Positions 53,118 to 64,000 of a stretch of 64,000 bases of DNA are shown here, in pieces. Both the position numbers and the translations under genes were made by a program. This DNA comes from Pseudoalteromonas ulvae UL12 (lineage in GTDB: Bacteria; Pseudomonadota; Gammaproteobacteria; Enterobacterales; Alteromonadaceae): assembly GCF_014925405.1 (NCBI RefSeq), contig NZ_AQHJ01000033.1, positions 62,001 to 126,000 on the forward strand, given 5' to 3'. Numbering within the stretch: position 1 is the first letter of the stretch; each line of letters opens with the position of its first letter. Under the pieces are notes generated by a model. It searched no databases. It saw only the letters and a program-made list of their open reading frames with translations, and had not been told where the DNA came from.

Positions 53118-54602
53118 TCAGATCAAACGTTTTCTCTGATTTGACGGGGGGATAGAGAGAGATTCACGATATTTTGCTATCGTGCGTCTCGCCACTTGTA
53201 TTCCTTGCTCTGCCAATATATCTGCAATTTTACTATCACTCAAAGGTTTAGCCTGATTTTCTGCAGCGATTAGCTTTTTAATTAATGCTCGAATAGCCGT
53301 TGATGAGCATTCTCCACCATTCTCTGTACTGACATGGCTTGAAAAGAAAAATTTTAATTCATAGATACCACGTGGCGTATGCATGAATTTTTGAGTCGTG
53401 ACACGTGAAATCGTAGACTCGTGCATTTCGACCATTTCAGCAACATCATTGAGTACCATAGGTTTCATCGCTTCATCGCCATGTTCAAAAAAAGCTTGTT
53501 GTTGCTGAACGATGCAGTTTGATACTTTTAAAAGAGTATCATTGCGACTTTCTAAACTCTTAATAAACCATTTAGCTTCTTGTAAATGTGAGCGAATAAA
53601 CTGACTGTCTTCGCTCGATTTAACAGAACGGCTCATTGCAGCATATTGATCATTTACTCTGATTTTTGGCATGCTTTCTGAGTTTAGCTCAACCACCCAA
53701 CGACCTTTTATTTTTTTTACAGACACATCAGGAATAACATATTCTGGTTGCTCGGTATTGATGCTATCTGCAGGCTTTGGATTGAGGCTATGAATCAGTG
53801 CCATGACTTCTTTTAGCTCATTTTCCTTAAGCTTGGTTTTCTTCATTAAGGTTCGATAGTCGCGAGAAGCTAAAAGTTCAATGTGTTCTTTTACAATTTC
53901 TTTAGTGTGCGACAACCAAGGGGTGCTTTTATCAAACTGATTGAGTTGAATTAACAGGCATTCTGGAAAATCCCGCGCGGCGATACCGATAGGATCAAAG
54001 ACTTGAATACGTTTTAATACGGCTTCTACCTCATCTAACTCTACAGCAAGGCCATCACTGCCTTCTCCAATGCTTTCACAGATATCTTCTGTTGATAAGG
54101 TTAAGTAGCCTTGATCATTGATTGCTTCAACAATCGCTGTGGCAATGGCTTCATCTGTTGGGCTAAAAGGCGTTAAACGAAGTTGCCACATGAGGTAGTC
54201 TTGCAGTGATTCAGATGTGCTGCCTTGGTATAAAGTGTCGTTGTCGGGAGCGGGACCTGAGGATGACGTAGAGGGTCCGGCGCTGACATATTCATCCCAA
54301 CCAACATCCATGGGGAGTTCGTCAGTAAGGGAGTCTTTATTTAATGCATCTGATGATTCTATTTCAACTTCAGCGGTGTGTTCATGATCGTCAGAAGAGT
54401 CTTTTTGGGAGTCGGCTGAATCGTTGTTATTGTCATTGCCATATTCTGCTTCTTCAACTTCAAGCAGAGGGTTGCTATCAAGTGCTTCTTGAATTTCTTG
54501 TTGTAAATCTAAAGTACTCAGTTGCAACAAGCGGATTGCTTGTTGTAACTGTGGGGTCATTGTAAGTTGTTGCCCAAGACGAAGTTGTAATGATTGCCTC
54601 AT
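53118..54602 (-). CDS. rpoN: RNA polymerase sigma-54 factor
   Basis: 494 residues. The Gln/Leu-rich activator-binding region I starts at residue 1 ([23 protein letters not shown]). An acidic linker runs from about 50 to 110 ([19 protein letters not shown]). The core-binding region follows, then the HTH and the RpoN box [12 protein letters not shown] near the C-terminus. It directs nitrogen, motility and other enhancer-dependent promoters. It is located between lptB and hpf as usual. Confidence 0.98.
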   Translation of the reverse strand: MRQSLQLRLGQQLTMTPQLQQAIRLLQLSTLDLQQEIQEALDSNPLLEVEEAEYGNDNNNDSADSQKDSSDDHEHTAEVEIESSDALNKDSLTDELPMDVGWDEYVSAGPSTSSSGPAPDNDTLYQGSTSESLQDYLMWQLRLTPFSPTDEAIATAIVEAINDQGYLTLSTEDICESIGEGSDGLAVELDEVEAVLKRIQVFDPIGIAARDFPECLLIQLNQFDKSTPWLSHTKEIVKEHIELLASRDYRTLMKKTKLKENELKEVMALIHSLNPKPADSINTEQPEYVIPDVSVKKIKGRWVVELNSESMPKIRVNDQYAAMSRSVKSSEDSQFIRSHLQEAKWFIKSLESRNDTLLKVSNCIVQQQQAFFEHGDEAMKPMVLNDVAEMVEMHESTISRVTTQKFMHTPRGIYELKFFFSSHVSTENGGECSSTAIRALIKKLIAAENQAKPLSDSKIADILAEQGIQVARRTIAKYRESLSIPPSNQRKRLI

Positions 54603-54663
54603 TTACGTCTAACAATCCTTTTGGTTATTAAAATAAATGGCACTTAGTTATGAAGTAAATTAA

Positions 54664-55389
54664 CTATAGCTTGAATTGTTCACCTAGGTAAACATCACGT
54701 ACTTTTTGGTTTTCAAGTACCTCTTTAGGAGTACCCGTTGCGATTAACTCACCGTGAGAAACAATGTAAGCTGTTTCACAAACATCTAAAGTTTCCCTTA
54801 CATTATGGTCTGTAATTAACACACCAATGCCACGATTTTTTAAATGACGAATAATTTTCTTTATATCTATCACTGATATCGGATCGACACCGGCAAAGGG
54901 CTCATCGAGCAAGATAAACTTAGGGTTAGCGGCCAGCGCGCGTGCAATTTCAACACGACGGCGTTCTCCACCAGATAAAGCCATGCCTTGGCTATCTCGA
55001 ATATGACAGATATTAAATTCTTCTAATAGGTTATCGAGTTGTTCTTCTCGTTGCGCTCTGTTGAGTTCTTTACGTGTTTCCAAAATAGCCATGATGTTTT
55101 GATAAACAGTTAACTTCCTGAATATAGAGGACTCTTGTGGCAAGTAACCTATGCCCATTCTTGCTCGGCTATGCATGGGAAGTAAAGTGATATCTTCTTC
55201 ATCGATTGTAATCAAGCCTTTATCACTAGGAACTAAACCAACGATCATATAAAAAGTGGTGGTTTTTCCAGCACCATTGGGACCAAGTAATCCGACAATG
55301 CTGCCAGCTTTAACGCTTAGCCCTACGTTTTTGACCACTTGTCGGCCATTATAACTTTTGGCAAGTTGCTTGGCGTTGAGAGTGGTCAT
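54664..55389 (-). CDS. lptB: LPS export ABC transporter ATP-binding protein LptB
   Basis: 241 residues. Walker [10 protein letters not shown] at about residues 35-43, signature [15 protein letters not shown], Walker [15 protein letters not shown]-loop His in [10 protein letters not shown]. It powers LPS extraction by LptF and LptG, which are encoded elsewhere. Start ATG overlaps the lptA stop by four bases, so lptC, lptA and lptB are coupled. Confidence 0.98.
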   Translation of the reverse strand: MTTLNAKQLAKSYNGRQVVKNVGLSVKAGSIVGLLGPNGAGKTTTFYMIVGLVPSDKGLITIDEEDITLLPMHSRARMGIGYLPQESSIFRKLTVYQNIMAILETRKELNRAQREEQLDNLLEEFNICHIRDSQGMALSGGERRRVEIARALAANPKFILLDEPFAGVDPISVIDIKKIIRHLKNRGIGVLITDHNVRETLDVCETAYIVSHGELIATGTPKEVLENQKVRDVYLGEQFKL

Positions 55390-55886
55390 TTTTTATCCTT
55401 TTCAGACGGCGTTAAAATAGTGCGAACGCGTTGTGAGGAGTTTTCGTCTTTGACGGCACTAATGAGCTGCTGTTTTATGTCATAGGTGATTTTTTCTGCA
55501 CTCATTTTTTGGCCGCTTTGAGTGATGGTTGCATTACCTGAGATAAGTAATATTTCAGTAGCGACATCGTAGCTGATTTCATTTGCACTTGCGGTGATCA
55601 CTGTGCCATCTTCAAGTGTTTCAACGTAGGATGCTGGGTTGCCTTTAGCGACAAGCAGTTGTTTATTTTCTCCTAGCTCAGCTCTGCGGTAAGCCTCTAA
55701 AAAATCAGCTTTAATTTTTCGTTTGTCATGGGTAATTTCAACGTTTTTATCAAATATAATCACATTTCGTTTTATATCTGCTTTTTGGTTGTCTGCATCA
55801 ATGATTACTTTTGAATTAGGTTGTGCGGCTTGAGTAAACAAGCTCACACCCAACAATGTAAGCATGAGTATGATTTTATTGGTCAT
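55386..55886 (-). CDS. lptA: LPS transport periplasmic protein LptA
   Basis: About 166 residues from ATG 55886, which gives a normal signal peptide ([22 protein letters not shown]); the longer frame lies inside lptC. The mature part is beta-jellyroll, including [25 protein letters not shown]. It bridges LptC to LptDE in the outer membrane. It overlaps lptC by 11 bases and lptB by four. Confidence 0.95.
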   Translation of the reverse strand: MTNKIILMLTLLGVSLFTQAAQPNSKVIIDADNQKADIKRNVIIFDKNVEITHDKRKIKADFLEAYRRAELGENKQLLVAKGNPASYVETLEDGTVITASANEISYDVATEILLISGNATITQSGQKMSAEKITYDIKQQLISAVKDENSSQRVRTILTPSEKDKK

Positions 55887-56430
55887 AATAAATGGTCTGT
55901 GTATGGTTAATGAGTTCAATAACTTCGGTTTCAAAGTTAGCGATTAGTCCTTTACCTTTGATTAAGATATTCGGTCCTGTAATGGTCACTGGCCGCTCTG
56001 AATTCATGGTCGATTGATTAATATCCACTTCAAAATAGTCGGCTTGTATTGTTTGTAGCATGGCGGTTTTATCTAAATTAATTGCCTCAACATTCCCTTC
56101 CAATATGAGTATTTTACTATCGTAGAGTGTTGCTTCAGAGGCGTTGATTGTCCAGACCCCTTTTTCTGAATAAAGCGTGAAAATAGGCAGGCTAAAGTGA
56201 GTAAACCCTAACTCTTGATATTGTTCCATCTTAGTGGCTGCAACTTTATGACTAATTTTGCCATTAATATCAAACACTGTTTGCCTAAGTTCAGTGGCAA
56301 TGTAATCAGGTGTGGCTACCTGTGCTTTTTTGTGTGTTTGTTTTTGTTGCGGCTGAGTAAAATATGGATACCAAAGCCACGTCATTAGGACTAAAAATAA
56401 GACACTAATGATTAGGCGAGCCGAATTCAT
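55876..56430 (-). CDS. lptC: LPS export protein LptC
   Basis: 184 residues. One N-terminal transmembrane helix (about residues 5-23, RLIISVLFLVLMTWLWYPYF) and a periplasmic jellyroll. It links the LptBFG complex to LptA. Its ATG overlaps the kdsC stop (56427-56430), and its end overlaps lptA. Confidence 0.95.
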   Translation of the reverse strand: MNSARLIISVLFLVLMTWLWYPYFTQPQQKQTHKKAQVATPDYIATELRQTVFDINGKISHKVAATKMEQYQELGFTHFSLPIFTLYSEKGVWTINASEATLYDSKILILEGNVEAINLDKTAMLQTIQADYFEVDINQSTMNSERPVTITGPNILIKGKGLIANFETEVIELINHTQTIYYDQ

Positions 56431-56978
56431 GCGCTGGTTCCTTTTACACCTAAGCTAATGCCTTGACTAAGCATCAATAAGTCGGTGAGCTCCCTAACAG
56501 CCCCAAATCCACCAGGAAGTAAGGTGGTATAGTCAGATTGGTATTTAACGAGCGGGTGGGCATCTTGCACCGCAACAGAAAAGCCAACTTTTTCCATGAC
56601 TGGTAAATCGGGACTATCATCACCAATATAGGCGATTTGGCCATCAGTAAGGTTTAACCGTGCTTTTAAATCTTCATAAGCAACAATTTTATCTTCTTGG
56701 CCTTGGTAGATGTAAGGAACTGTGAGGCTTTTCATTCTCTGCTCGACAATAGTCGATTGTCTGCCAGTAATAACAGCTACTGCAACGCCACTGTTTATCA
56801 GTGATTTAATGCCAAAACCATCTTTGGTGTTAAAGGCTTTGAGCTCTTCGCCTTGATTGCCTAGGTAAATACGGCCATCAGAGAATACGCCATCAATATC
56901 ACAAATTAAGAGTTTAACGTGTGATGCTTTATTGAATACGTCTGAACTTATGGGTTGGTACAGCTGATCAAAAGTCAT
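56427..56978 (-). CDS. kdsC: 3-deoxy-D-manno-octulosonate 8-phosphate phosphatase KdsC
   Basis: 183 residues (E. coli 188). HAD motif DIDGVFSDG with D27 and D29, motif II/III residues VITGRQS and GDDSPDLPVM. Releases Kdo from Kdo-8-phosphate. It starts right at the kdsD stop (shared base), so the two are coupled. Confidence 0.97.
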   Translation of the reverse strand: MTFDQLYQPISSDVFNKASHVKLLICDIDGVFSDGRIYLGNQGEELKAFNTKDGFGIKSLINSGVAVAVITGRQSTIVEQRMKSLTVPYIYQGQEDKIVAYEDLKARLNLTDGQIAYIGDDSPDLPVMEKVGFSVAVQDAHPLVKYQSDYTTLLPGGFGAVRELTDLLMLSQGISLGVKGTSA

Positions 56979-57946
56979 TAAATCACCCCAGCTTTGAGTA
57001 GGTCTTGCATATTAAATGCGCCAATAGGTCGATTGCAGTTATCAATCACTAATAGGCCATTGATGCGTTTTTGTTCAAGAATATTAAGTGCTTCTGCTGC
57101 GAGTATATCCTGATATACGGTGGTGCACCGTTTGGTCATTACGGTCGAGATTTCAGTGGTATGAATATCTATTCTTTGTTCTAAAATACGGCGTAAGTCA
57201 CCATCGGTAAATAACCCAGTCAATTCACCCTGAGTATTAACGATTGCGGTCATGCCGAGCCCTTTGGCTGAAATTTCTAGTAATGCATTTCGAATAATAT
57301 CATGCTCATTGACCACAGGTAGGCTATCGCCTGCATGCATAATATCTTTTACGGTCAATAATAGACGTCGGCCTAAACTGCCACCAGGGTGTGAAAGTGC
57401 AAAGTCATCAGCAGTAAACCCTCTCGCTTCAAGCAATGCAACAGCAAGGGCATCGCCCATCACTAATGTTGCAGTTGTGCTCGCTGTTGGCGCTAAACCT
57501 AAAGGGCAGGCCTCTTGTTCAACTTTGATGCAAATGTGTACGTTAGCAAGCTTGGCGAGTGAAGAGGTCGTATTGCCTGTCATGGCAATCATTGAGGCGC
57601 CTAATCGTTTGATTACTGGTACTATGCTGAGTATCTCGTTTGTCTCGCCTGAATTTGAAATCAGTAAAACCACATCTTCTTTAGTGATCATACCTAAATC
57701 ACCATGGCTTGCTTCCCCAGGGTGAACAAAAAATGCAGGGCTACCTGTGCTAGCAAGGGTTGCCGCGATTTTGTTGCCAATGTGACCCGACTTGCCCATA
57801 CCGACAACAATAATGCGGCCCGTGCATTTGAACATTATTTCACATGCTTGTTCAAAATCAGCGTTTAAATATTGTGCTAATTGCTCAATTGCTTGTTGTT
57901 CAATTTTGAGTACCCGCTGCGCGCAGGCGATAAATTCTGCAGCCAT
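56978..57946 (-). CDS. kdsD: D-arabinose 5-phosphate isomerase KdsD
   Basis: 322 residues (E. coli 328). SIS domain with GMGKSGHIGNKIAATLASTG and SNSGETNEI, then two CBS domains (VKDIMHAGDSLPVV; ISTVMTKRCTTV). It makes arabinose-5-phosphate for Kdo synthesis. Twelve bases separate it from yrbG. Confidence 0.97.
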   Translation of the reverse strand: MAAEFIACAQRVLKIEQQAIEQLAQYLNADFEQACEIMFKCTGRIIVVGMGKSGHIGNKIAATLASTGSPAFFVHPGEASHGDLGMITKEDVVLLISNSGETNEILSIVPVIKRLGASMIAMTGNTTSSLAKLANVHICIKVEQEACPLGLAPTASTTATLVMGDALAVALLEARGFTADDFALSHPGGSLGRRLLLTVKDIMHAGDSLPVVNEHDIIRNALLEISAKGLGMTAIVNTQGELTGLFTDGDLRRILEQRIDIHTTEISTVMTKRCTTVYQDILAAEALNILEQKRINGLLVIDNCNRPIGAFNMQDLLKAGVI

Positions 57947-57958
57947 GATTTAGTGCCT

Positions 57959-58927
57959 TTACGCAACTTGAGAAAAAATGAAATATTGATAGGCGGCAAA
58001 ACTTATCACAAGAATTGCGCCTTCAGCACGATTGATGCGGCGTGTGCCTCGAATGCTTAAGCTCATAGCGACCAGTGCAAACGTCGCCAGTAACATGATA
58101 ATGGCATCTCTATTGGCAGCTGCTGGGTCAATTATTGAAGGATTAATGATGCCTGCAAGGGATAATACAGCCAATATATTGAAAATATTAGAGCCAATGA
58201 TATTTCCTAACGCTAAATCATCTTCCCCCTTTAGTATTCCAGCAATACAAGCCGCTAGCTCAGGTAAGCTGGTGCCGATAGCAATAATGGTTAAGCCGAT
58301 GACTAAATCACTTAAACCAAAGTATTTAGCAATATCGACTGCGGACTCAATTAAAAAGTGGGAGCTAATTGGGAGCATAATAATACCAACCACAAGCCAA
58401 GCAATTGCAGAAAGATTGCTCACATCTTGAGGGACATCTTCACAAGCTTCAGCGACCAGCGGATCATCAATTTCGCTTTGGCGAGTGGAAATAAAAATCA
58501 GGCCGCCAATGAAAATAACAAAAGCGATTAATAGCGCGTAGCCTTCGAGAGCGGAAAAATAATTATCAGAAAAAATATACCACGCACCAACAGACACAAG
58601 AATCAGGATTGGCATCTCACGTTTGAGGATGCCAGATGAGACACTTAAAGGTTTAAGTAGTGCGGTTAAACCAAGGACAAGTAAGATGTTGGTGATATTC
58701 GAACCCACAGCATTGCCAACTGCAGTGTCGGTCTTTCCTGCCAGTGCTGCAGAAGCAGACACCATCATTTCAGGCGCTGAAGAGCCCATAGCGACAATCG
58801 TCAAACCAACGATAAGGGTCGGGACTCCGAAATTTTTCGCTAATGCAGCAGCACCAAAAACGAAGCGATCTGCGCTCCAAACAAGGGCTGCAAACCCCAA
58901 CACCAAAATGACAAAAGACAGCAACAT
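57959..58927 (-). CDS. yrbG: Calcium/sodium antiporter YrbG
   Basis: About 322 residues from ATG 58927 (a TTG at 58939 is an alternative). Ten to eleven helices in two inverted repeats, each with the alpha motif: GLTIVAMGSSAPEM(M) and GLTIIAIGTSLPEL. Na+/Ca2+ exchanger (CaCA) family. It opens the kds/lpt/rpoN run and is divergent from mlaF, with about 170 bases of promoter region between. Confidence 0.95.
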   Translation of the reverse strand: MLLSFVILVLGFAALVWSADRFVFGAAALAKNFGVPTLIVGLTIVAMGSSAPEMMVSASAALAGKTDTAVGNAVGSNITNILLVLGLTALLKPLSVSSGILKREMPILILVSVGAWYIFSDNYFSALEGYALLIAFVIFIGGLIFISTRQSEIDDPLVAEACEDVPQDVSNLSAIAWLVVGIIMLPISSHFLIESAVDIAKYFGLSDLVIGLTIIAIGTSLPELAACIAGILKGEDDLALGNIIGSNIFNILAVLSLAGIINPSIIDPAAANRDAIIMLLATFALVAMSLSIRGTRRINRAEGAILVISFAAYQYFIFSQVA

Positions 58928-59100
58928 TATTAAAACCAAATAAGAAATTTCTGATCGCGAATAGTAACAAAGACCGTACTAAATGTATAAAAAAATACTA
59001 GTATCACAGCGGTTTATTACAAATTTTTACGTTTTTATTTATCCTTTTGCATCTGAAAAAGCATAAAATAACTTACTAGTTAATGGATTTGGAGTGTGGC

Positions 59101-59907
59101 TTGTCAAACAACTTAGTTGAAATCAAAGAGTTATCCTTTTCTCGTGGTGAGCGTTTGATTTATAAAAATATGAGTTTCACTGTACCTAAAGGCAAAATCA
59201 CAGCGATTATGGGCCCAAGCGGTATTGGTAAAACAACTATGCTTCGTTTGATTGGTGGTCAACTTAAACCCGATGCTGGAGATATCCTCTTTCAGAATCA
59301 AAGTATTCCAAAAATGTCCCGTAAAGAATTGTATCAAGCTCGTAAAAAAATGAGCATGCTCTTTCAAAGCGGGGCTTTGTTCACGGATATGTCTGTATTT
59401 GACAATATTGCCTTCCCTATTCGAGAACACACCAACTTAAGTGAAGAATTAATACGCATCATTGTTTTAATGAAATTAGAAGCGGTGGGTTTGCGTGGTG
59501 CAAAAGATTTGATGCCATCGGAGCTATCAGGTGGTATGGCCCGAAGAGCGGCTTTGGCTCGCGCTATTGCGCTCGATCCTGAATTGATTATGTATGATGA
59601 GCCTTTTGCAGGTCAGGATCCTATTTCGATGGGGGTGCTTGTTAAATTGATTAAATCACTCAATGAGGTCTTGGGTATCACCTCGCTGGTCGTGACTCAC
59701 GATGTTGCAGAAGTCATGAGTATTGCAGATCACGTTGTGATTGTGGCTGATAAAGGCGTGATAGGTGAAGGGTCACCTGAAGAAATGCGCAATCATGATT
59801 CAGCTTTAGTTCAGCAGTTTCTTGGTGGAATGAGCGATGGGCCCGTTCCATTTCATTTTGAAGCGCAGCCATTTATGAGTGAATTGTTGTCAGGAGAGCA
59901 GGCATGA
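59101..59907 (+). CDS. mlaF: Phospholipid transport ABC ATPase MlaF
   Basis: 268 residues from TTG 59101, with GGAG six bases upstream and a length equal to E. coli MlaF (269). An ATG at 59083 would add six residues and has no ribosome binding site. Walker [10 protein letters not shown], signature [14 protein letters not shown] and Walker B LIMYDEP are present. Energises MlaE for phospholipid transport at the inner membrane. First gene of the mlaFEDCB operon. Confidence 0.96.
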   Translation: MSNNLVEIKELSFSRGERLIYKNMSFTVPKGKITAIMGPSGIGKTTMLRLIGGQLKPDAGDILFQNQSIPKMSRKELYQARKKMSMLFQSGALFTDMSVFDNIAFPIREHTNLSEELIRIIVLMKLEAVGLRGAKDLMPSELSGGMARRAALARAIALDPELIMYDEPFAGQDPISMGVLVKLIKSLNEVLGITSLVVTHDVAEVMSIADHVVIVADKGVIGEGSPEEMRNHDSALVQQFLGGMSDGPVPFHFEAQPFMSELLSGEQA

Positions 59908-60683
59908 TTGACTTTTGGCAAGGTTTAGGCCGGCAAACTCTCGATCGCTTTGCGGCCATTGGCCAAGCTTTGGTGATGTTGATTGGTGCAATATTTAGTG
60001 TACCAAATGTCAAGAAAGGCACGCCTTTACTTATAAAACAACTCTACATGGTTGGTTTTTTATCGCTGATTATTATTGTTGTTTCTGGGTTGTTTATTGG
60101 CATGGTGCTCGCTTTGCAAGGTTATACTGTTTTAGTGGGTTATGGTGCTGAAGGAAGTTTGGGACCGTTAGTGGCGCTTAGTCTGCTGCGAGAATTGGGC
60201 CCTGTAGTGACCGCTTTATTATTTGCCGGTCGTGCAGGCAGTGCATTAACGGCAGAAATAGGATTAATGAAAGCGACTGAGCAATTAACGAGCTTAGAAA
60301 TGATGGCGATTGATCCGTTAAAGCGCATCATAGCTCCACGTTTTTGGGCTGGCATGATAAGCATGCCTTTACTGGCGTTGATTTTTTCAGCCGTGGCTAT
60401 ATTGGGTGCGCATATCGTTGGCGTCGATTGGTTGGGAATTGATTCAGGAAGTTTCTGGTCTGTTATGCAAGCGCAAGTTTCTTTTGAAAAAGATGTTTTA
60501 AATGGTGTGATCAAAAGTATTGTCTTTGCCTTTGTCGTGACTTGGATTGCACTCTATAAAGGGTATTTTTGTGTACCGACATCTGAAGGGATAAGTAAGG
60601 CAACAACAGAAACAGTTGTCCAATCTTCATTGGCTGTATTGGGATTTGATTTTGTATTGACTGCTGTAATGTTCAGCAGCTAA
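59904..60683 (+). CDS. mlaE: Phospholipid transport permease MlaE
   Basis: 259 residues (E. coli 260). MlaE-type permease with five or six helices and the conserved [16 protein letters not shown] [14 protein letters not shown] and [16 protein letters not shown]. Overlaps mlaF by four bases. Confidence 0.97.
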   Translation: MIDFWQGLGRQTLDRFAAIGQALVMLIGAIFSVPNVKKGTPLLIKQLYMVGFLSLIIIVVSGLFIGMVLALQGYTVLVGYGAEGSLGPLVALSLLRELGPVVTALLFAGRAGSALTAEIGLMKATEQLTSLEMMAIDPLKRIIAPRFWAGMISMPLLALIFSAVAILGAHIVGVDWLGIDSGSFWSVMQAQVSFEKDVLNGVIKSIVFAFVVTWIALYKGYFCVPTSEGISKATTETVVQSSLAVLGFDFVLTAVMFSS

Positions 60684-60697
60684 AGGTAACTAATTTT

Positions 60698-61210
60698 ATG
60701 TCACGGAAAATAGAAGTTTTAGTTGGTTTTTTTGTATCGTTAGGAATTTTAGCGCTTATTTTGTTGGCGTTGAAAGTGGCCAACGCAGGCATTAGTGGTG
60801 GCGGTGAATCATATAGCTTATATGCTAAATTTGATAATATTGGCTCTCTTAAAGTTCGCTCACCAATTAAGGTAGGTGGTGTGGTGGTGGGTCGAGTTGA
60901 AGCAATTAACCTTGATCCAAAAGATTACACCCCAATAGTACATATGAAAATTGCCAGTGAGTTTAACCAGTTCTCAGAAACAACGTCGGTTAATATCCTG
61001 ACTGCAGGAATTTTAGGTGAGCAGTATTTAGGGCTAAACCCTGGAGTGTTGGCCAGTAATAATAATGACTTTGCTGATGATATCGGTGATTTGTTTGGTC
61101 AAGAGAAGCTTCGTACGCTAAAAGATGGCGATACAATTACGGATACTAAATCCGCATTAGTGCTCGAAGAACTCATTGGGCAATTCCTTTTCAATCAAGG
61201 TGGTGAATAA
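60698..61210 (+). CDS. mlaD: Phospholipid transport substrate-binding protein MlaD
   Basis: 170 residues with one N-terminal transmembrane anchor (about 7-27) and an MCE domain (SYSLYAKFDNIGSLKVRSPIKVGGVVVGRV). It forms a hexameric ring on MlaFE and passes lipid to or from MlaC. E. coli MlaD is 183 residues, so the C-terminal helix is slightly shorter. Confidence 0.96.
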   Translation: MSRKIEVLVGFFVSLGILALILLALKVANAGISGGGESYSLYAKFDNIGSLKVRSPIKVGGVVVGRVEAINLDPKDYTPIVHMKIASEFNQFSETTSVNILTAGILGEQYLGLNPGVLASNNNDFADDIGDLFGQEKLRTLKDGDTITDTKSALVLEELIGQFLFNQGGE

Positions 61211-61213
61211 ACC

Positions 61214-61897
61214 ATGTTAAAAAAATTACTTCTCGCGTTGTTCTTTGTTTCTAGTGCAGCCAGTGCAAGCGCAAATAACAAGGTAAAAATGGATGAGCCA
61301 TATGCGATGGTTCAGCAAGTTGCAGAAAACACATTTAATCGTATCTCTGCTGATCAAGAAAAAATTAAAGTAGATGCTGAGCATTTACGTGCTGTTGTTG
61401 AGCAAGAATTATTGCCCTATATCGATTACAACTATGCGGCATATAAAGTGTTGGGCAGTTACATTCAAAAAATCCGCAATATTGAAGACGCGCAAGAGAA
61501 GAAGCAAGAAATTGCGAAGTTACGTCAATTTATAGAGGTATTTAAAAATTACCTAGTCGCAACATATGCTGGTGTTTTTACACAATATAACCAGCAAAAA
61601 GTCGAGTTTGAGCCTGTTCAGAATATTGGCGATGACAAGATTGCAATGATCCGCACTAAAATTATTGAATCAGGTAAGCCTGATATTAATATTGCTTTTA
61701 AAGTTAAAAAAGATAGCCAAGGACAGTGGCGTGCTTTTGATATGGTCGCTGAAGGCATTAGTTTGTTAGATGCTAAACAAAGTGAGCTGCACGGTATTTT
61801 ACGTACCGAAGGCTTAGACTATGTTATCGATTTACTCGATAAGAAAAGCAAGTTACCTATCCAATTTAGAGGGAAATCTGGCGATGACCCAGCTTAA
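61214..61897 (+). CDS. mlaC: Periplasmic phospholipid carrier MlaC
   Basis: 227 residues. Signal peptide (about 1-21, ending ASA) and MlaC/Ttg2D domain: PYAMVQQVAENTFNRI, EQELLPYIDYNYAAYKVLG and FKVKKDSQGQWRAFDMVAEGISLL. It shuttles lipid between MlaD and MlaA-OmpC (MlaA not in window). Four bases after mlaD; overlaps mlaB by 14 bases. Confidence 0.97.
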   Translation: MLKKLLLALFFVSSAASASANNKVKMDEPYAMVQQVAENTFNRISADQEKIKVDAEHLRAVVEQELLPYIDYNYAAYKVLGSYIQKIRNIEDAQEKKQEIAKLRQFIEVFKNYLVATYAGVFTQYNQQKVEFEPVQNIGDDKIAMIRTKIIESGKPDINIAFKVKKDSQGQWRAFDMVAEGISLLDAKQSELHGILRTEGLDYVIDLLDKKSKLPIQFRGKSGDDPA

Positions 61898-62177
61898 CCT
61901 TGAATTAAAGGCTTCTGGAGAGTTTGTGGTTTCAGGTGAATTGAGTGCTGAAACCGTTGCTAATTTCACTTTTATGCAAAAATTTCCAGATATTTCGTCA
62001 AATTGTATCATTTTTGACTTGTCAGACGTTTCTAGGGTTGACACGGCGGGCTTAGCTTGGTTAATTCACACCTTATCTGAATTACAGCAGCAAAATATTA
62101 ATTTATCGCTGCATCATGTACCTGAACAGTTGCAAAGGTTGATGCAATTGGTTCAGGTTAGCCAATTATTTGAGTGA
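61884..62177 (+). CDS. mlaB: STAS-domain phospholipid transport protein MlaB
   Basis: 97 residues from ATG 61884, inside the end of mlaC; the frame open further upstream is not used. Single STAS domain with [20 protein letters not shown], containing the conserved DT pair. It binds MlaF and stabilises the transporter. Confidence 0.95.
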   Translation: MTQLNLELKASGEFVVSGELSAETVANFTFMQKFPDISSNCIIFDLSDVSRVDTAGLAWLIHTLSELQQQNINLSLHHVPEQLQRLMQLVQVSQLFE

Positions 62178-62185
62178 ATATCCTA

Positions 62186-62440
62186 ATGGAACCGAGTCAA
62201 GTCGAAAGTATTTTAAAAGACGCCTTATCTTTAAGTGATGTCCGAGTTAAAGCAAATGGTAGCCATTATGAGGTCATAGCGGTTGGTGATTGTTTTGAAG
62301 GGGTGAGTCGAGTTAAAAAGCAGCAATTAGTATATGCCCCATTGATGGAAACAATTGCAGCAGGCACCATTCATGCAGTCTCGATTCGTGCTTTCACTCC
62401 GAGTGAGTGGGAACGTGAACGTAAATTAATGTTCCTATAA
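62186..62440 (+). CDS. ibaG: BolA family protein IbaG
   Basis: 84 residues, same as E. coli IbaG. ATG 62186 is preferred over an upstream in-frame start at 62174. DGSHYEV-like [16 protein letters not shown] and [14 protein letters not shown] match. BolA proteins pair with monothiol glutaredoxins for iron-sulfur handling. Eight bases after mlaB. Confidence 0.96.
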   Translation: MEPSQVESILKDALSLSDVRVKANGSHYEVIAVGDCFEGVSRVKKQQLVYAPLMETIAAGTIHAVSIRAFTPSEWERERKLMFL

Positions 62441-63715
<1,275 letters not shown>

Positions 63716-63721
63716 GCAAAT

Positions 63722-63747
63722 AAAAAAACCGCCTAGGCGGTTTTTTT
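63722..63747 (+). terminator. Terminator after murA
   Basis: Palindrome AACCGCCTAGGCGGTT flanked by A7 and T7, seven bases after the murA stop. Bidirectional, ending the mla-murA operon and the facing protease gene. Confidence 0.93.
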
Positions 63748-63772
63748 ATTTATTAGCAATCCTTCAATCCTG

Positions 63773-64000
63773 TTATTTAATAGGTTCCAGCTTACCTACT
63801 TTGACCGCAATACTATGTGGTTTGCCATTTCTATAAATATCAAAATTGATAACAGACTCAGGGAGTGTATTGGCTATTTGTTCTAAGGTTTGTTGTAAGT
63901 TTGTCACGGCTTTGCCATCTATTTTTACAACAATATCATTTTCTTCTAATCCAGCTTGCCAAGCCGGCCCTAATGGATCGATAGAGACCAGTTGCATCCC
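63773..64000 (-). CDS. degS: DegS-type serine endoprotease, C-terminal PDZ part
   Basis: Partial, cut by the right edge; 75 or so C-terminal residues seen. GPAWQAGLEENDIVVKIDGKAVTNL is a PDZ ligand-binding and second-strand region, ending VAVKVGKLEPIK. The single visible PDZ domain and the murA neighbourhood fit DegS (inner-membrane sensor of misfolded OMPs that cuts RseA), but DegP or DegQ cannot be excluded from this fragment. Confidence 0.75.
   Translation of the reverse strand, partial: GMQLVSIDPLGPAWQAGLEENDIVVKIDGKAVTNLQQTLEQIANTLPESVINFDIYRNGKPHSIAVKVGKLEPIK

Overview
The window is a 64 kb stretch of a low-to-mid GC, free-living marine-type gammaproteobacterium. Gene content and order point to the Alteromonadales, most like Pseudoalteromonas or a close relative. 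The evidence is the mreD-maf-rng-yhdP-tldD order, the divergent yrbG-kdsD-kdsC-lptCAB-rpoN-hpf-ptsN-rapZ-npr and mlaFEDCB-ibaG-murA blocks, a TIGR02449-zapA pair, DUF2058, DUF2750 and DUF3016 proteins, and several chemoreceptors. The genus is an inference from gene style; no rRNA or other marker is present. I see no prophage, IS element, CRISPR array or rRNA operon. Nearly all of the sequence is coding.

Layout. 1-8.3 kb: tail of mreD, then a tightly overlapping run maf, rng, yhdP, a nitrilase-family amidase and tldD. 8.4-11.8 kb: an RcsF-like lipoprotein and the ahpC-ahpF peroxide-defence pair on the minus strand. 11.4-13.5 kb: small poorly known proteins (one DUF3016, one YjfB-like). 13.5-16.1 kb: the EF-P cassette epmB <> efp-epmA. 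16.1-19.5 kb: a chemoreceptor with a small partner protein, a glycerophosphodiesterase and a DMT permease. 19.7-22.0 kb: a Gdx/SugE exporter, a DesK/DesR-like two-component pair and tRNA-Ala(TGC). 22.2-25.5 kb: lipoprotein, Ala-tRNA(Pro) deacylase, MFS permease, YaiL, cytochrome c. 25.6-29.3 kb: a convergent four-gene set of sugar-acid type enzymes (class II aldolase, enolase-superfamily dehydratase; lactonase-like amidohydrolase, SDR). 29.3-34.6 kb: slyD-like, mltD, an MBL hydrolase, TIGR02449-zapA, rlmJ. 34.6-41.2 kb: accessory genes including a degenerate tyrosine-recombinase-fold protein, a FAD oxidoreductase with a GNAT, GST, ppiC and a periplasmic glutathione peroxidase. 41.4-47.5 kb: a dCache chemoreceptor, a secreted amidohydrolase and a large Ig-like lipoprotein. 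47.6-49.7 kb: darP <> pmbA. 49.7-64 kb: mgtE, the nitrogen-PTS/rpoN block, the LPS transport and Kdo genes, the Mla phospholipid-transport operon, murA and the end of a DegS-type protease.

Functional themes. The envelope dominates: YhdP and Mla (phospholipid trafficking), Lpt and Kds (LPS), MurA, MltD and MreD (peptidoglycan and shape), RcsF-like and DegS-type proteins (envelope stress). TldD and PmbA, the two halves of one metalloprotease, are both here but about 40 kb apart. The EF-P cassette holds the elongation factor and both enzymes for its beta-lysylation.

The most interesting leads are the catalytically dead integrase-fold protein (35585-36274), a hairpin that would bury the ribosome binding site of the GNAT at 37661-38221, a terminator-like hairpin inside the start of ptsN, a hairpin between ahpC and ahpF, an unlisted 55-residue ORF at 39738-39905, and the convergent sugar-acid cluster. 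No clearly new multi-gene system was found. Start codons were revised from the longest reading frame where a Shine-Dalgarno sequence or family length supported it.
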